NCBI GenBank assembly: GCA_937858455.1
Contig: CALLYN010000975.1
Coordinates: forward strand, 1-11,737
From: an uncultured Kouleothrix sp.
GTDB taxonomy: Bacteria > Chloroflexota > Chloroflexia > Chloroflexales > Roseiflexaceae
Direction of reading: 5' to 3'
Length of the DNA stretch: 11,737 nt
Shown here: one piece after another, positions 1 to 5,956 of the stretch
Layout of the letters: each line of letters begins with the position of its first letter
How positions within the stretch are numbered: the stretch's first letter is position 1
Notes under the pieces: model-generated
What the model was told of the DNA's origin: nothing
Database searches by the model: none
What the model saw: the letters and a program-made list of their open reading frames with translations, nothing else
Position numbers and translations under genes: made by a program

Positions 1-234
1 ATCGCCGCGACCCGGGTCACCGGCAGTTTCGAGGGGGCGGCTGCCGGGCGGGTGCTGGCCGCGCTGCCCAACTGCGGCGCGCCGCAGCCGCTGAGCGTAA
101 CGCTCGACCTGCCGGCGGGCTGGACATGGCTCGAGCTGGCCAGCGTTGAGCCTGCCAGCAACCCCGCCGACTTTGGCTACCCCGCCGGCGACCCGATCGC
201 CGTAGGCGTGTCAAGCGTTATGTTTAGCCCATAG
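1..234 (+). CDS. 3' end of an unidentified protein (partial)
   Basis: An open frame enters at base 1 and ends at TAG 232-234, giving the last 77 residues of a larger protein. The fragment alternates hydrophobic and polar residues like a beta-sandwich tail (LPAGWTWLELAS, then GYPAGDPIAVGVSSVMF) and has no membrane segment or recognisable catalytic motif. From memory, similar tails of the pattern 'LEL.S....P.D.G...D.R.LGV.V..V' close the extracellular part of large glycosyltransferase-like membrane proteins in Chloroflexota. That comparison is weak, and the family is left open. Codon use matches the neighbours. The next gene begins 94 bases downstream with its own ribosome binding site. Confidence 0.6.
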   Translation: MAATRVTGSFEGAAAGRVLAALPNCGAPQPLSVTLDLPAGWTWLELASVEPASNPADFGYPAGDPIAVGVSSVMFSP

Positions 235-327
235 CACGCAACAGGCAGTAGCATGCGGCTTGCAGAACCGCGCATATGCTACACTCTACGCTACTTGTTC
301 GCCTGACATAGCACCGAGGAGCCACGC

Positions 328-1359
328 ATGACAACCGCAACCCTTCCATCTCAACCCATGGCCAGCACCCAGATCGGCACCCAGATCGCGCTGCAGCTGC
401 CAGCCGAACCAAGCGAGGCCGATCTCCAGTTCGCGCAGCAGCTTGGCGTAAAGTACGCGGTGCTGTGGACCGACGGCGCCCACGCCGGGTACGAATACTA
501 CGCCAGCCGCCGCGAGCTGTTCGAGCGCGCCGGACTGACGATCTACGGCTTTGGCAACTGGGATGTGCACAACCAGGACGCAATCGTGCTGAATCTGCCC
601 GGCCGCGACGAGAAGATCGAGCAGTACAAGCAGCACCTGCGGGCCCTCGGCAAAGCCGGCATCCCCTACACCACCTACGCGCACATGGCCAATGGGATCT
701 GGAGCACCGCGCCCCAGACGACGCGCGGCGGCGCGCCTGCGCGCGCGTTCGATCTGGCGCAGGCCGAGAGCGGGCACTGGTTTGGCCGGCGCTACTTCAT
801 GCCGCTCTCGCACGGCCGCGCCTACAGCGAAGACGAGATCTGGGAGAACTTCGCCTACTTCATCCACGAGGTTACGCCAGTGGCCGAGGAAGCCGGCGTG
901 AAGATCGGCATCCACCCCGACGATCCGCCCGGCGTCGACCTGGCCGGCGTGCCGCGCTGCATCTTCGGCAACTTCGCCGGCTACAAGCGCGCGCTCGAGA
1001 TCGCCGATAGCCCGAACGTGGGCGTGTGCTTCTGCGTTGGCTGCTGGCTCGAGGGCGGCGAGCTGATGGGCAACGGCGTGCTCGAGTCGATCCGCTTCTT
1101 TGCCGAGCAGGGCAAGCTGTTCAAGGTTCACTTCCGCAATGTCGACGCGCCGCTGCCGCACTTTGTCGAAACGTTTGTCGACGACGGCTACTACGACATG
1201 TACAAGGTGATGCGCGAGCTTGTGGCCGCAGGCTTCAACGGCGTGACAATCGCCGACCATATTCCGCTGATGGCCGGCGACCCGCGCGTCGGCACAGCCT
1301 ATACCGTCGCCTACATGAAGGCGCTGCTGCGCCGCGCACACGACGAGGCTGGCGCATAA
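328..1359 (+). CDS. uxuA: mannonate dehydratase-like TIM-barrel enzyme (UxuA family)
   Basis: 343 residues, TIM-barrel mannonate dehydratase family. Family members convert D-mannonate to 2-keto-3-deoxy-D-gluconate in the cytoplasm, in hexuronate breakdown. Candidate metal ligands appear at family positions: His196 in IHPDDPP, Cys236 in CFCVGCW, His268 in VHFRN and Asp310 in ADH. Tyr325 in GTAY matches the proposed catalytic tyrosine; from memory the Streptococcus enzyme has nearly the same numbering. The protein is shorter than E. coli UxuA (394). The start at ATG 328 is set by GAGGAG at 316-321, six bases upstream; the ATG at 358 has no such site. No uxuB, kdgK or uronate isomerase gene is adjacent, so the true substrate may be another sugar acid. 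Family call is firm, substrate is inferred. Confidence 0.82.
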   Translation: MTTATLPSQPMASTQIGTQIALQLPAEPSEADLQFAQQLGVKYAVLWTDGAHAGYEYYASRRELFERAGLTIYGFGNWDVHNQDAIVLNLPGRDEKIEQYKQHLRALGKAGIPYTTYAHMANGIWSTAPQTTRGGAPARAFDLAQAESGHWFGRRYFMPLSHGRAYSEDEIWENFAYFIHEVTPVAEEAGVKIGIHPDDPPGVDLAGVPRCIFGNFAGYKRALEIADSPNVGVCFCVGCWLEGGELMGNGVLESIRFFAEQGKLFKVHFRNVDAPLPHFVETFVDDGYYDMYKVMRELVAAGFNGVTIADHIPLMAGDPRVGTAYTVAYMKALLRRAHDEAGA

Positions 1360-1397
1360 GCTTCGCGTCTACGCCCGCGAGCAGCATTGCCCTCGGC

Positions 1398-1430
1398 CGG
1401 GGCTGCCAGGCGCCATGCCCGGCAGCCCCG
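1398..1430 (+). terminator. stem-loop after the uxuA-like gene, no U-tract
   Basis: CGGGGCTGCC at 1398-1407 is perfectly complementary to GGCAGCCCCG at 1421-1430, a 10-bp GC-rich stem with a 13-base loop, 38 bases after the stop codon. There is no T run behind it, so it is a terminator-like or mRNA-end-protecting hairpin rather than a classical intrinsic terminator. Confidence 0.4.
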
Positions 1431-1555
1431 AAGCCACGCACAGGCATGCCGCAACATATCCTCGGCGGCGTGCGCCGCCCGGCACTCACCCCAGACATTG
1501 CCACGTATCCCTGGCTTCGGCGTGGCCATGTCGGCAGAACAGGCCTATATCATCT

Positions 1556-1575
1556 ATCGTGATTAAATTCACGAT
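1556..1575. promoter_or_regulatory. Crp/Fnr-like palindrome upstream of doxX
   Basis: ATCGTGA (1556-1562) and TCACGAT (1569-1575) form a perfect 7-bp inverted repeat with a 6-base AT-only centre. The core GTGA-N6-TCAC has the spacing and sequence of Crp/Fnr superfamily operators (TGTGA-N6-TCACA); the outer bases differ. It lies in the AT-rich part of the gap, about 127 bases before the doxX start. Binding by such a regulator is inferred. Confidence 0.4.
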
Positions 1576-1692
1576 GGTAGCCGCTTTTTAACCAACAATT
1601 GCGTTCTGATCCCTGAAGCGCAACCGTAGTGGGTATATCCTGTATCCATCGGCACAAACAAAAACACTCAATCAGCTTCAAGGAGGAACATA

Positions 1693-2256
1693 ATGAAAGC
1701 GCTCAATCAACCGAAGTTCACCGGCATCCTATGGCTGGTCGCCCGTCTGTGGCTTGGCTACGAGTGGTTTTCCGCAGGCTACGAGAAAGTCTTTGGCGAA
1801 GGCAACGTGGTGTGGGTCGGCTCCAAGGCCGGCGCGGTAGTCGGCGGCTTTCTGAAGGGCGCAATCGCCCAGTCGCCGCTGGCGCCGAACTTCGACCCGA
1901 TCAAGAACGCGCACCCCGCCGTGCAGGCATGGTACGCCTACCTGGCGCGCGACGTGTTTCTGCCCAATGCCGCGCTGTTTAGCCATCTGGTGGCCTATGG
2001 CGAGCTGCTGGTGGGCATCGCCCTGATCCTGGGCGTATTCACGCACTTTGCGGCGCTGATGGGCATCTTTATGAACCTGGCCTACCTGTTCGCCGGCACC
2101 ACCAGCACCAACCCGAATATGCTGGTCGTCGGGATGGTCATCCTGCTGGCCGGCGGCGTGGCAGTGGGCTACTACGGGGTCGACTTCTTCGCACGGCCGA
2201 TCGAGCTGAAGGTGCTGCGGCGGGCGCACCTGCTGCCCGAGCCAGCGGCCGGATAA
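1693..2256 (+). CDS. DoxX/DoxD-family integral membrane protein
   Basis: 187 residues with about four membrane helices (roughly residues 11-27, 93-113, 116-134 and 142-162) and a soluble loop (about 35-90) after the first. The sequence AGTTSTNP (Gly135-Pro141 region), at the end of the third helix, is a hallmark of DoxX/DoxD-type proteins; the family includes the large subunit of thiosulfate:quinone oxidoreductase and many members of unknown function. The start is well supported by AGGAGG at 1681-1686, six bases before ATG. No DoxA-like partner, sulfur or heme-copper oxidase gene is adjacent, so thiosulfate oxidation cannot be claimed. A Crp/Fnr-like palindrome upstream would suit redox or energy-state control, but that is inference. 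Monocistronic, ended by a strong hairpin. Confidence 0.85.
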   Translation: MKALNQPKFTGILWLVARLWLGYEWFSAGYEKVFGEGNVVWVGSKAGAVVGGFLKGAIAQSPLAPNFDPIKNAHPAVQAWYAYLARDVFLPNAALFSHLVAYGELLVGIALILGVFTHFAALMGIFMNLAYLFAGTTSTNPNMLVVGMVILLAGGVAVGYYGVDFFARPIELKVLRRAHLLPEPAAG

Positions 2257-2273
2257 CATTCGCGCCAAGCGCC

Positions 2274-2315
2274 CCAACGCGGCGGCCGGGCAATGCCCGG
2301 CCGCCGCTGCGTTGG
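2274..2315 (+). terminator. very strong hairpin between doxX and fbp
   Basis: GCGGCGGCCGGGC (2279-2291) pairs perfectly with 2295-2307 across a 3-base loop (AAT), a 13-bp all-GC stem. CCAAC (2274-2278) pairs with GTTGG (2311-2315) outside a 3-base bulge, giving 18 bp in all. It starts 18 bases after the doxX stop. No T-tract follows, so termination would be of the U-less type or factor-assisted. Confidence 0.6.
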
Positions 2316-2337
2316 CGTGGGCCTCACCGTAGCGCTG

Positions 2338-2366
2338 TTTACGAAACCCCCATCCTGAAGTAGACT
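2338..2366 (+). promoter_or_regulatory. candidate sigma-70 promoter of fbp
   Basis: TTTACG (2338-2343, 4 of 6 to TTGACA) and TAGACT (2361-2366, 4 of 6 to TATAAT) are separated by 17 bases. The predicted start near 2373 gives a 30-base leader before the fbp ATG. It lies just past the doxX hairpin. Confidence 0.4.
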
Positions 2367-2402
2367 GGTTCCAGACCAGCGCTACCCGCAAGGAGCCCGC
2401 CG

Positions 2403-4400
2403 ATGACCGCACCAACCAGGTACGACCCGCAGGAGCTGCGCCTGCTCCAGCTGCTCAGCAGCCGCTACCCCACGATCACCGCCGCGCATATCGAGATGAT
2501 CAACCTGCACGCCATCCTGGCGCTGCCCAAAGGCACCGACCACTATATCTCCGACATTCACGGCGCCTACGAGCAGTTCGACCACATCCTGCGCCACGCC
2601 TCGGGCGCGATCCGCCGCAAGATCGGCCAGACCTTTGGCGACGAGCTATCGGCGCGCGACCAGGTCGAGCTGGCGATGCTGATCTACTACCCCGAGCGCA
2701 AGCTGCGCGCCACGCTGGGCGACCAGCCAGCGCCAGCCGCGTGGATGGCCGCGACGATCGGCCGGCTGGTGCGGGTAGCGCGCGCCTCGGCCCAGAAGTA
2801 CACCCGCAGCAAGGTGCGCAAGCGGCTGGCGCCGCAGCTGGCCTACATCCTCGAAGAGCTGCTCAGCGAGAGCCAATCCGACAACCTTCAGCGCGAGCAC
2901 TACTACGGCAGCATTGTGCGCTCGATCGTCGATCTGGGCGAGGGCGAGAATGTCATCGTGACGCTGGCCTATCTTATTCAGCACCTGGTTGTCGACCGGC
3001 TTTACATTCTAGGCGATATCTACGACCGTGGCCCGGCCGCCGAGAAGGTGATCGACCGGCTGATGAACTACCACTATGTAGCGATCCAGTGGGGCAATCA
3101 CGACATCTCGTGGATGGGCGCGGCCGCCGGCTGCGACGCGCTGATCGCCAATGCGTTGCGGCTCTCGCTGCGCTACGGCAACCTCGAGACGCTCAGCGAC
3201 GGCTATGGCATTGGCCTGCGCCGGCTGGCGCGCTTCGCCGAGGCGGCCTACGCCGGCGACGCTTGCACCCAGTTCATGCCCAAGCCCGGCCTGCAGTTCG
3301 AAGGCTACAGCGCCGCGACCGTGGCGCGCATGCACAAGGCGCTCACGGTCATCCAGCTCAAGCTCGAGGCGCAGATCATCCGCCGCCACCCCGAGTACGC
3401 CATGGACGACCGGCTGGTGCTCGACACGCTCGACCTGGCCGCCGGCACCAGCACGCTCTACGGCGCGACATACCCGCTGCTCGACGCCAGCTGGCCCACG
3501 CTGCGCGCGCCCGACCGCGCCGCGCCGACCGAGGACGAAGCCGCTGTGCTCGACGACCTGCGCTACCAATTTCAGCACAGCGAGCGCCTGCAGAAGCACA
3601 TTCGCTTTCTGTACAGCTACGGCAATATGTTCCAAGTGCAAGACGGCAACCTGAAGTTCCACGGCTGCCTGCCGGTCGATGAGCGCGGCGAGTTTGTCGA
3701 GTTCCTGCTGGGCGGCGAGCGGCTGGCTGGCCCGGCGCTGCTCGAGCGCTACGAGCAGATGGCGCGCGAGGCATTCTTCAGCCACGATCCGCAGGCGCGC
3801 CAGGCCGGACAGGACGCGATGTGGTACCTGTGGTGCGGGCCGCTCTCGCCGCTCTTCGGCCGCGCGCGCATGACCACGTTCGAGCGCTACTTCATCGGCG
3901 ACACAGCCACGCACGCCGAACCCAAAGGCCCATACTACGAGCTGCGCGACAGCGAGGCATTTTGCCGCAAGGTGCTGGCAGCGTTCGGCGGCGATGTCGA
4001 GCGCGGGCATATCATCAATGGCCACACGCCAGTGCGGCTGAAGAAAGGCGAGCGCCCGCTGCTGGCGCACGGCAAGCTGATCGTAATCGACGGCGGCATG
4101 AGCGAGGCATACCAGCCCGTCACCGGCATCGCCGGCTACACGCTAATCGGCAACTCGCACGAGATGACACTGGCGGCACACGAGGCGTTCACCTCGGCCG
4201 ACGCGATGATCCGCCAGGGCGTCGACGTCACGCCGCACACCGAGCAGATCGAGGCCTTCCCCGAGCGCGTGCTGATCGCCGCCACCGACACTGGCCAGAT
4301 GCTGCGCGGCCAGCTTGAAGACCTGCAAAAGCTGATCGACGCCTACCGCAGCGGCGTGCTCGTCGAGCAGGCCCCCGGCGCGCGCCTGGCCCGCTCGTGA
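2403..4400 (+). CDS. fbp: fructose-1,6-bisphosphatase class III
   Basis: 665 residues, close to the Bacillus subtilis class III enzyme (about 671). It hydrolyses fructose 1,6-bisphosphate to fructose 6-phosphate, the committed step of gluconeogenesis. It has a metallophosphoesterase-type active site: SDIHG (Asp51, His53), GDIYDRGP (Asp205, Asp208, Arg209), GNHD (Asn232, His233, Asp234), GHTP (His541) and GNSHE (His586). The long segment between the GNHD and GHTP blocks is normal for this class, which is unrelated to the class I and II enzymes. The start is set by AAGGAG at 2390-2395, seven bases before ATG. Single gene with its own candidate promoter. No glycolytic gene adjoins it, and no allosteric property can be read from the sequence. 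Confidence 0.95.
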   Translation: MTAPTRYDPQELRLLQLLSSRYPTITAAHIEMINLHAILALPKGTDHYISDIHGAYEQFDHILRHASGAIRRKIGQTFGDELSARDQVELAMLIYYPERKLRATLGDQPAPAAWMAATIGRLVRVARASAQKYTRSKVRKRLAPQLAYILEELLSESQSDNLQREHYYGSIVRSIVDLGEGENVIVTLAYLIQHLVVDRLYILGDIYDRGPAAEKVIDRLMNYHYVAIQWGNHDISWMGAAAGCDALIANALRLSLRYGNLETLSDGYGIGLRRLARFAEAAYAGDACTQFMPKPGLQFEGYSAATVARMHKALTVIQLKLEAQIIRRHPEYAMDDRLVLDTLDLAAGTSTLYGATYPLLDASWPTLRAPDRAAPTEDEAAVLDDLRYQFQHSERLQKHIRFLYSYGNMFQVQDGNLKFHGCLPVDERGEFVEFLLGGERLAGPALLERYEQMAREAFFSHDPQARQAGQDAMWYLWCGPLSPLFGRARMTTFERYFIGDTATHAEPKGPYYELRDSEAFCRKVLAAFGGDVERGHIINGHTPVRLKKGERPLLAHGKLIVIDGGMSEAYQPVTGIAGYTLIGNSHEMTLAAHEAFTSADAMIRQGVDVTPHTEQIEAFPERVLIAATDTGQMLRGQLEDLQKLIDAYRSGVLVEQAPGARLARS

Positions 4401-4501
4401 GCCGCCGCGCGCCCGGCACCCGCAAGATTGTGACAAATTGCAGTTACGAGATCATTATTAATCGTGGAGACACCATTACGCGCGGAAGTAACGCAGTGCG
4501 C

Positions 4502-4507
4502 TATACT
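4502..4507 (+). promoter_or_regulatory. -10 box TATACT upstream of the structured segment
   Basis: TATACT matches TATAAT at 5 of 6 positions. The predicted start, about 4513-4514, falls at the base of the stem that begins at 4511. No good -35 box is found at 16-18 bases, so promoter activity is uncertain. Confidence 0.3.
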
Positions 4508-4512
4508 CTGGT

Positions 4513-4645
4513 TGCACAGATCACTGGCTACGCACTTGGAGCCGACGGGTACGTGGGGATGTGATCAGTGTAACGCGTTCAGGGTTCCTCCTTGGCGGGT
4601 CGCCATGCTGCTCGAGCTGAGAGCGGCATGGCGACCCGTCATTTT
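4513..4645 (+). ncRNA. possible small RNA or leader RNA of unknown family
   Basis: GTTGCACAGATCAC (4511-4524) pairs with GTGATCAGTGTAAC (4561-4574): 14 positions with one A-A mismatch and one G-T wobble, enclosing 36 bases with an inner GGCT/AGCC stem (4526-4529 / 4540-4543). Nineteen bases after this stem begins a 21-bp terminator hairpin ending in TTTT. GACGGGT (4544-4550), in the enclosed loop, is exactly complementary to ACCCGTC (4634-4640) in the terminator's 3' arm, so the two folds could exclude each other. The sequence does not match T-box, SRP, 6S or other families known to me. It could be an independent transcript of about 133 bases, or part of a long fbp 3' UTR. Confidence 0.3.
4593..4645 (+). 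terminator. intrinsic terminator upstream of aroG
   Basis: The core stem is GGGTCGCCATGC (4597-4608) with GCATGGCGACCC (4626-4637). It extends outward through 4593-4596 / 4638-4641 (one G-U) and inward through 4609-4613 / 4621-4625 (one U-G), about 21 bp with a 7-base loop. TTTT follows directly at 4642-4645. This is the only classical stem-plus-T-run terminator seen in the window. It would stop fbp read-through or a local small transcript. Confidence 0.65.
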
Positions 4646-4669
4646 ACGGGGCTTGTACCAGCCCCGTTT
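4646..4669 (+). other. second hairpin at the edge of repeat copy A
   Basis: ACGGGGCT (4646-4653) pairs with AGCCCCGT (4660-4667) over a 6-base loop, with three T residues at 4667-4669. It directly follows the terminator and overlaps the left end of repeat copy A. Copy B lacks the left arm, so the hairpin belongs to this locus rather than to the repeat. Confidence 0.45.
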
Positions 4670-4740
4670 GATCGCTTGCTTTTTGCGATGCCCTGCCCGG
4701 CTTCGCTGCCCCAAACCCGCACATACAGCAAGTGATCAGC
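4653..4740 (+). repeat. dispersed repeat, copy A (88 bp, internally deleted)
   Basis: By hand alignment this segment matches 10423-10549 at roughly four of five positions over both flanking parts, for example GATGCCCTGCCCG (4688-4700) and CATACAGCAAGTG (4722-4734). Near its ends are inverted repeats TGATCGCTTGCT (4669-4680) and AGCAAGTGATCA (4727-4738), complementary at 11 of 12 positions. Relative to copy B it lacks 38 bases after CTTC (4701-4704). It carries no coding sequence and looks like a miniature, non-autonomous element. Confidence 0.7.
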
Positions 4741-4766
4741 AGGCCACACCCAAACCCCGAAAAAAT

Positions 4767-4775
4767 TGCTATAAT
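4767..4775 (+). promoter_or_regulatory. extended -10 promoter of aroG
   Basis: TGCTATAAT gives a perfect TATAAT (4770-4775) preceded by the TGn extension (4767-4769). No good -35 box is present at the usual distance, as is typical for extended -10 promoters. The predicted start near 4782 leaves a leader of about 104 bases before the aroG ATG. Confidence 0.65.
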
Positions 4776-4885
4776 GGCGGCCGGTGCGCGGCGTGGCAGC
4801 CATGCTCGCCGGCCATGCGCCAGCCCTGGCTCGCCATTGCGCCTGCACCGTCGATTCGCCGTCAGAAAGCAGAGTGCAGGAACAC

Positions 4886-5950
4886 ATGGACACCACCACG
4901 CCGCTCGCGGATCAGCTTGGCAACCTCCACATCCGCGAGCTTACCCCGCTCCAATCGCCCCGCGATCTCAAGGCCCAGCTGCCGCTCTCGCAAGCCGCAG
5001 CCCACACCGTCGCCGCCGCCCGCGCCCAAATCCGGCGCATTCTACGCGGCGACGACGCGCGCCTGATGGTGGTGATTGGCCCCTGCTCCATCCACGATCC
5101 CGAGGCCGCGCTCGATTACGCCCGGCGCCTGTACCGGCTCCGCAACGAGCTAGACGACCGGCTGATGATCATCATGCGCGCGTACCTCGAAAAGCCGCGC
5201 ACCACGATCGGCTGGCGCGGCCTGATCAACGACCCGCACCTCGACGGCTCGTTTGACATGAGCGCCGGCCTGGCGATCGCGCGGCGCCTACTGATCGCGA
5301 TCAACGAGCTAGGGCTGCCAATCGCCACCGAGATGCTCGACCCAATCAGCCCACAGTACCTCGACGACCAGATCAGCCTGGCGACGATCGGCGCCCGCAC
5401 GGCCGAGGCCCAGACGCACCGGGCGCTCGCAAGCGGGGTGTCGATGCCTGTGGGCTTCAAGAACGGCACCGACGGCAGCGTGCAGGTGGCGATCAACGGC
5501 TGCATCACCGCTGCCGGCTCGCACAGCTTCCTGGGCATCGACGACGACGGCCGTAGCGCGGTGGTAAAGACCACCGGCAACCCCGACAGCTTTGTGATTC
5601 TGCGCGGCGGGCGCGGCGGCCCAAACTATGGTTCCGAGCACGTGGCCGAGGCGCTGCGGCAGATTGGCGCGGCCGGCCTGCACCAGGCCGTGATGGTCGA
5701 CTGCAGCCACGCCAATACTGGCGGCGATTTTCGCCTGCAAGAGGGTGTGTGGGGCAATGTGCTCGGCCAGGCGATCGACCGGCCCGGCGCGATCGTCGGC
5801 CTGATGGTCGAGAGCAACCTGCACGAAGGCAAGCAGCAGCTTAGCGCCGATCGCGGCGCGCTGCGCTATGGCGTGTCGCTCACCGATGGCTGCATTGGCT
5901 GGGAGCAGACCGAGCGGATGCTGCGCGCCGCCCACGCGCAGCTAGGGTAG
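4886..5950 (+). CDS. aroG: 3-deoxy-D-arabino-heptulosonate 7-phosphate (DAHP) synthase, AroG type
   Basis: 354 residues, like E. coli AroG/AroF/AroH (about 350). It condenses phosphoenolpyruvate with erythrose 4-phosphate, the first step of aromatic amino-acid synthesis. Type I-alpha motifs: IGPCSIHD (metal Cys67), KPRTTIGWRGLINDP, GARTAEAQTHRALASG, VGFKNGTDG (Lys192), DCSHAN (His275), MVESNLHEG (Glu309) and LTDGCIGWE (Asp334). The E. coli-like N-terminal extension is present (about residues 1-45), so feedback inhibition by an aromatic amino acid is likely, but which one cannot be read. I chose ATG 4886, behind AGGA at 4878-4881, over an in-frame GTG at 4784: the longer start adds 34 residues absent from the family and lies at the predicted transcription start. 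It ends 6 bases from the convergent aminotransferase. Confidence 0.94.
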   Translation: MDTTTPLADQLGNLHIRELTPLQSPRDLKAQLPLSQAAAHTVAAARAQIRRILRGDDARLMVVIGPCSIHDPEAALDYARRLYRLRNELDDRLMIIMRAYLEKPRTTIGWRGLINDPHLDGSFDMSAGLAIARRLLIAINELGLPIATEMLDPISPQYLDDQISLATIGARTAEAQTHRALASGVSMPVGFKNGTDGSVQVAINGCITAAGSHSFLGIDDDGRSAVVKTTGNPDSFVILRGGRGGPNYGSEHVAEALRQIGAAGLHQAVMVDCSHANTGGDFRLQEGVWGNVLGQAIDRPGAIVGLMVESNLHEGKQQLSADRGALRYGVSLTDGCIGWEQTERMLRAAHAQLG

Positions 5951-5956
5951 CGCCGC

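Larger units (their letters stand above)
1360..1692. other. 333-base non-coding gap between the uxuA-like gene and doxX
   Basis: No gene is supported here. The left half is GC-rich with two hairpins (1398-1430 and 1464-1479, the latter GGCGGC-GTGC-GCCGCC). The right half, from about 1550, becomes AT-richer and holds a palindrome (1556-1575), a possible -10 box TATATC at 1634-1639 without a convincing -35, and the doxX ribosome binding site AGGAGG at 1681-1686. The composition change suggests the terminator zone of the first gene is followed by the promoter zone of the second. Confidence 0.6.
4401..4885. other. 485-base non-coding gap upstream of aroG
   Basis: The gap contains, in order: an AT-rich stretch (4425-4465), a good -10 box (4502-4507), a long imperfect stem (4511-4574), an intrinsic terminator (4593-4645), a second small hairpin (4646-4667), repeat copy A (4653-4740), an extended -10 promoter (4767-4775) and a foldable aroG leader in which CGGTGC (4782-4787) can pair with GCACCG (4845-4850). 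An open frame crosses part of this gap, but it has no coding character and overlaps aroG in another frame. Confidence 0.6.

Noticed and set aside
260..285. Promoter for the mannonate dehydratase-like gene (TTGCAG and TACACT)
   Set aside because: The spacing is only 14 bases and both boxes are imperfect.
286..1341. Long open frame on the minus strand opposite the mannonate dehydratase-like gene
   Set aside because: It mirrors a recognised gene. Its translation is rich in His, Ala, Val and Arg as expected for the antisense of GC-rich coding DNA, with no motifs and no ribosome binding site.
1464..1479. GGCGGC-GTGC-GCCGCC palindrome as a regulatory site
   Set aside because: Short GC-only palindromes are expected by chance at this base composition; recorded only as part of the gap.
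4497..4565. 22-codon frame starting at GTG with three tyrosines, as a possible leader peptide for attenuation of aroG
   Set aside because: The tyrosines are scattered rather than clustered, no ribosome binding site precedes it, and it overlaps the proposed -10 box and stem.
4440..4645. T-box leader upstream of aroG
   Set aside because: The conserved T-box antiterminator sequence (AGGGTGGNACCGCG-like) is not present; only the general pattern of stem followed by terminator is shared.
4464..5066. 200-codon plus-strand frame crossing the fbp-aroG gap into aroG
   Set aside because: It runs through the terminator hairpin, the repeat and the aroG promoter, then overlaps aroG in another frame. It has no ribosome binding site or protein-like composition.
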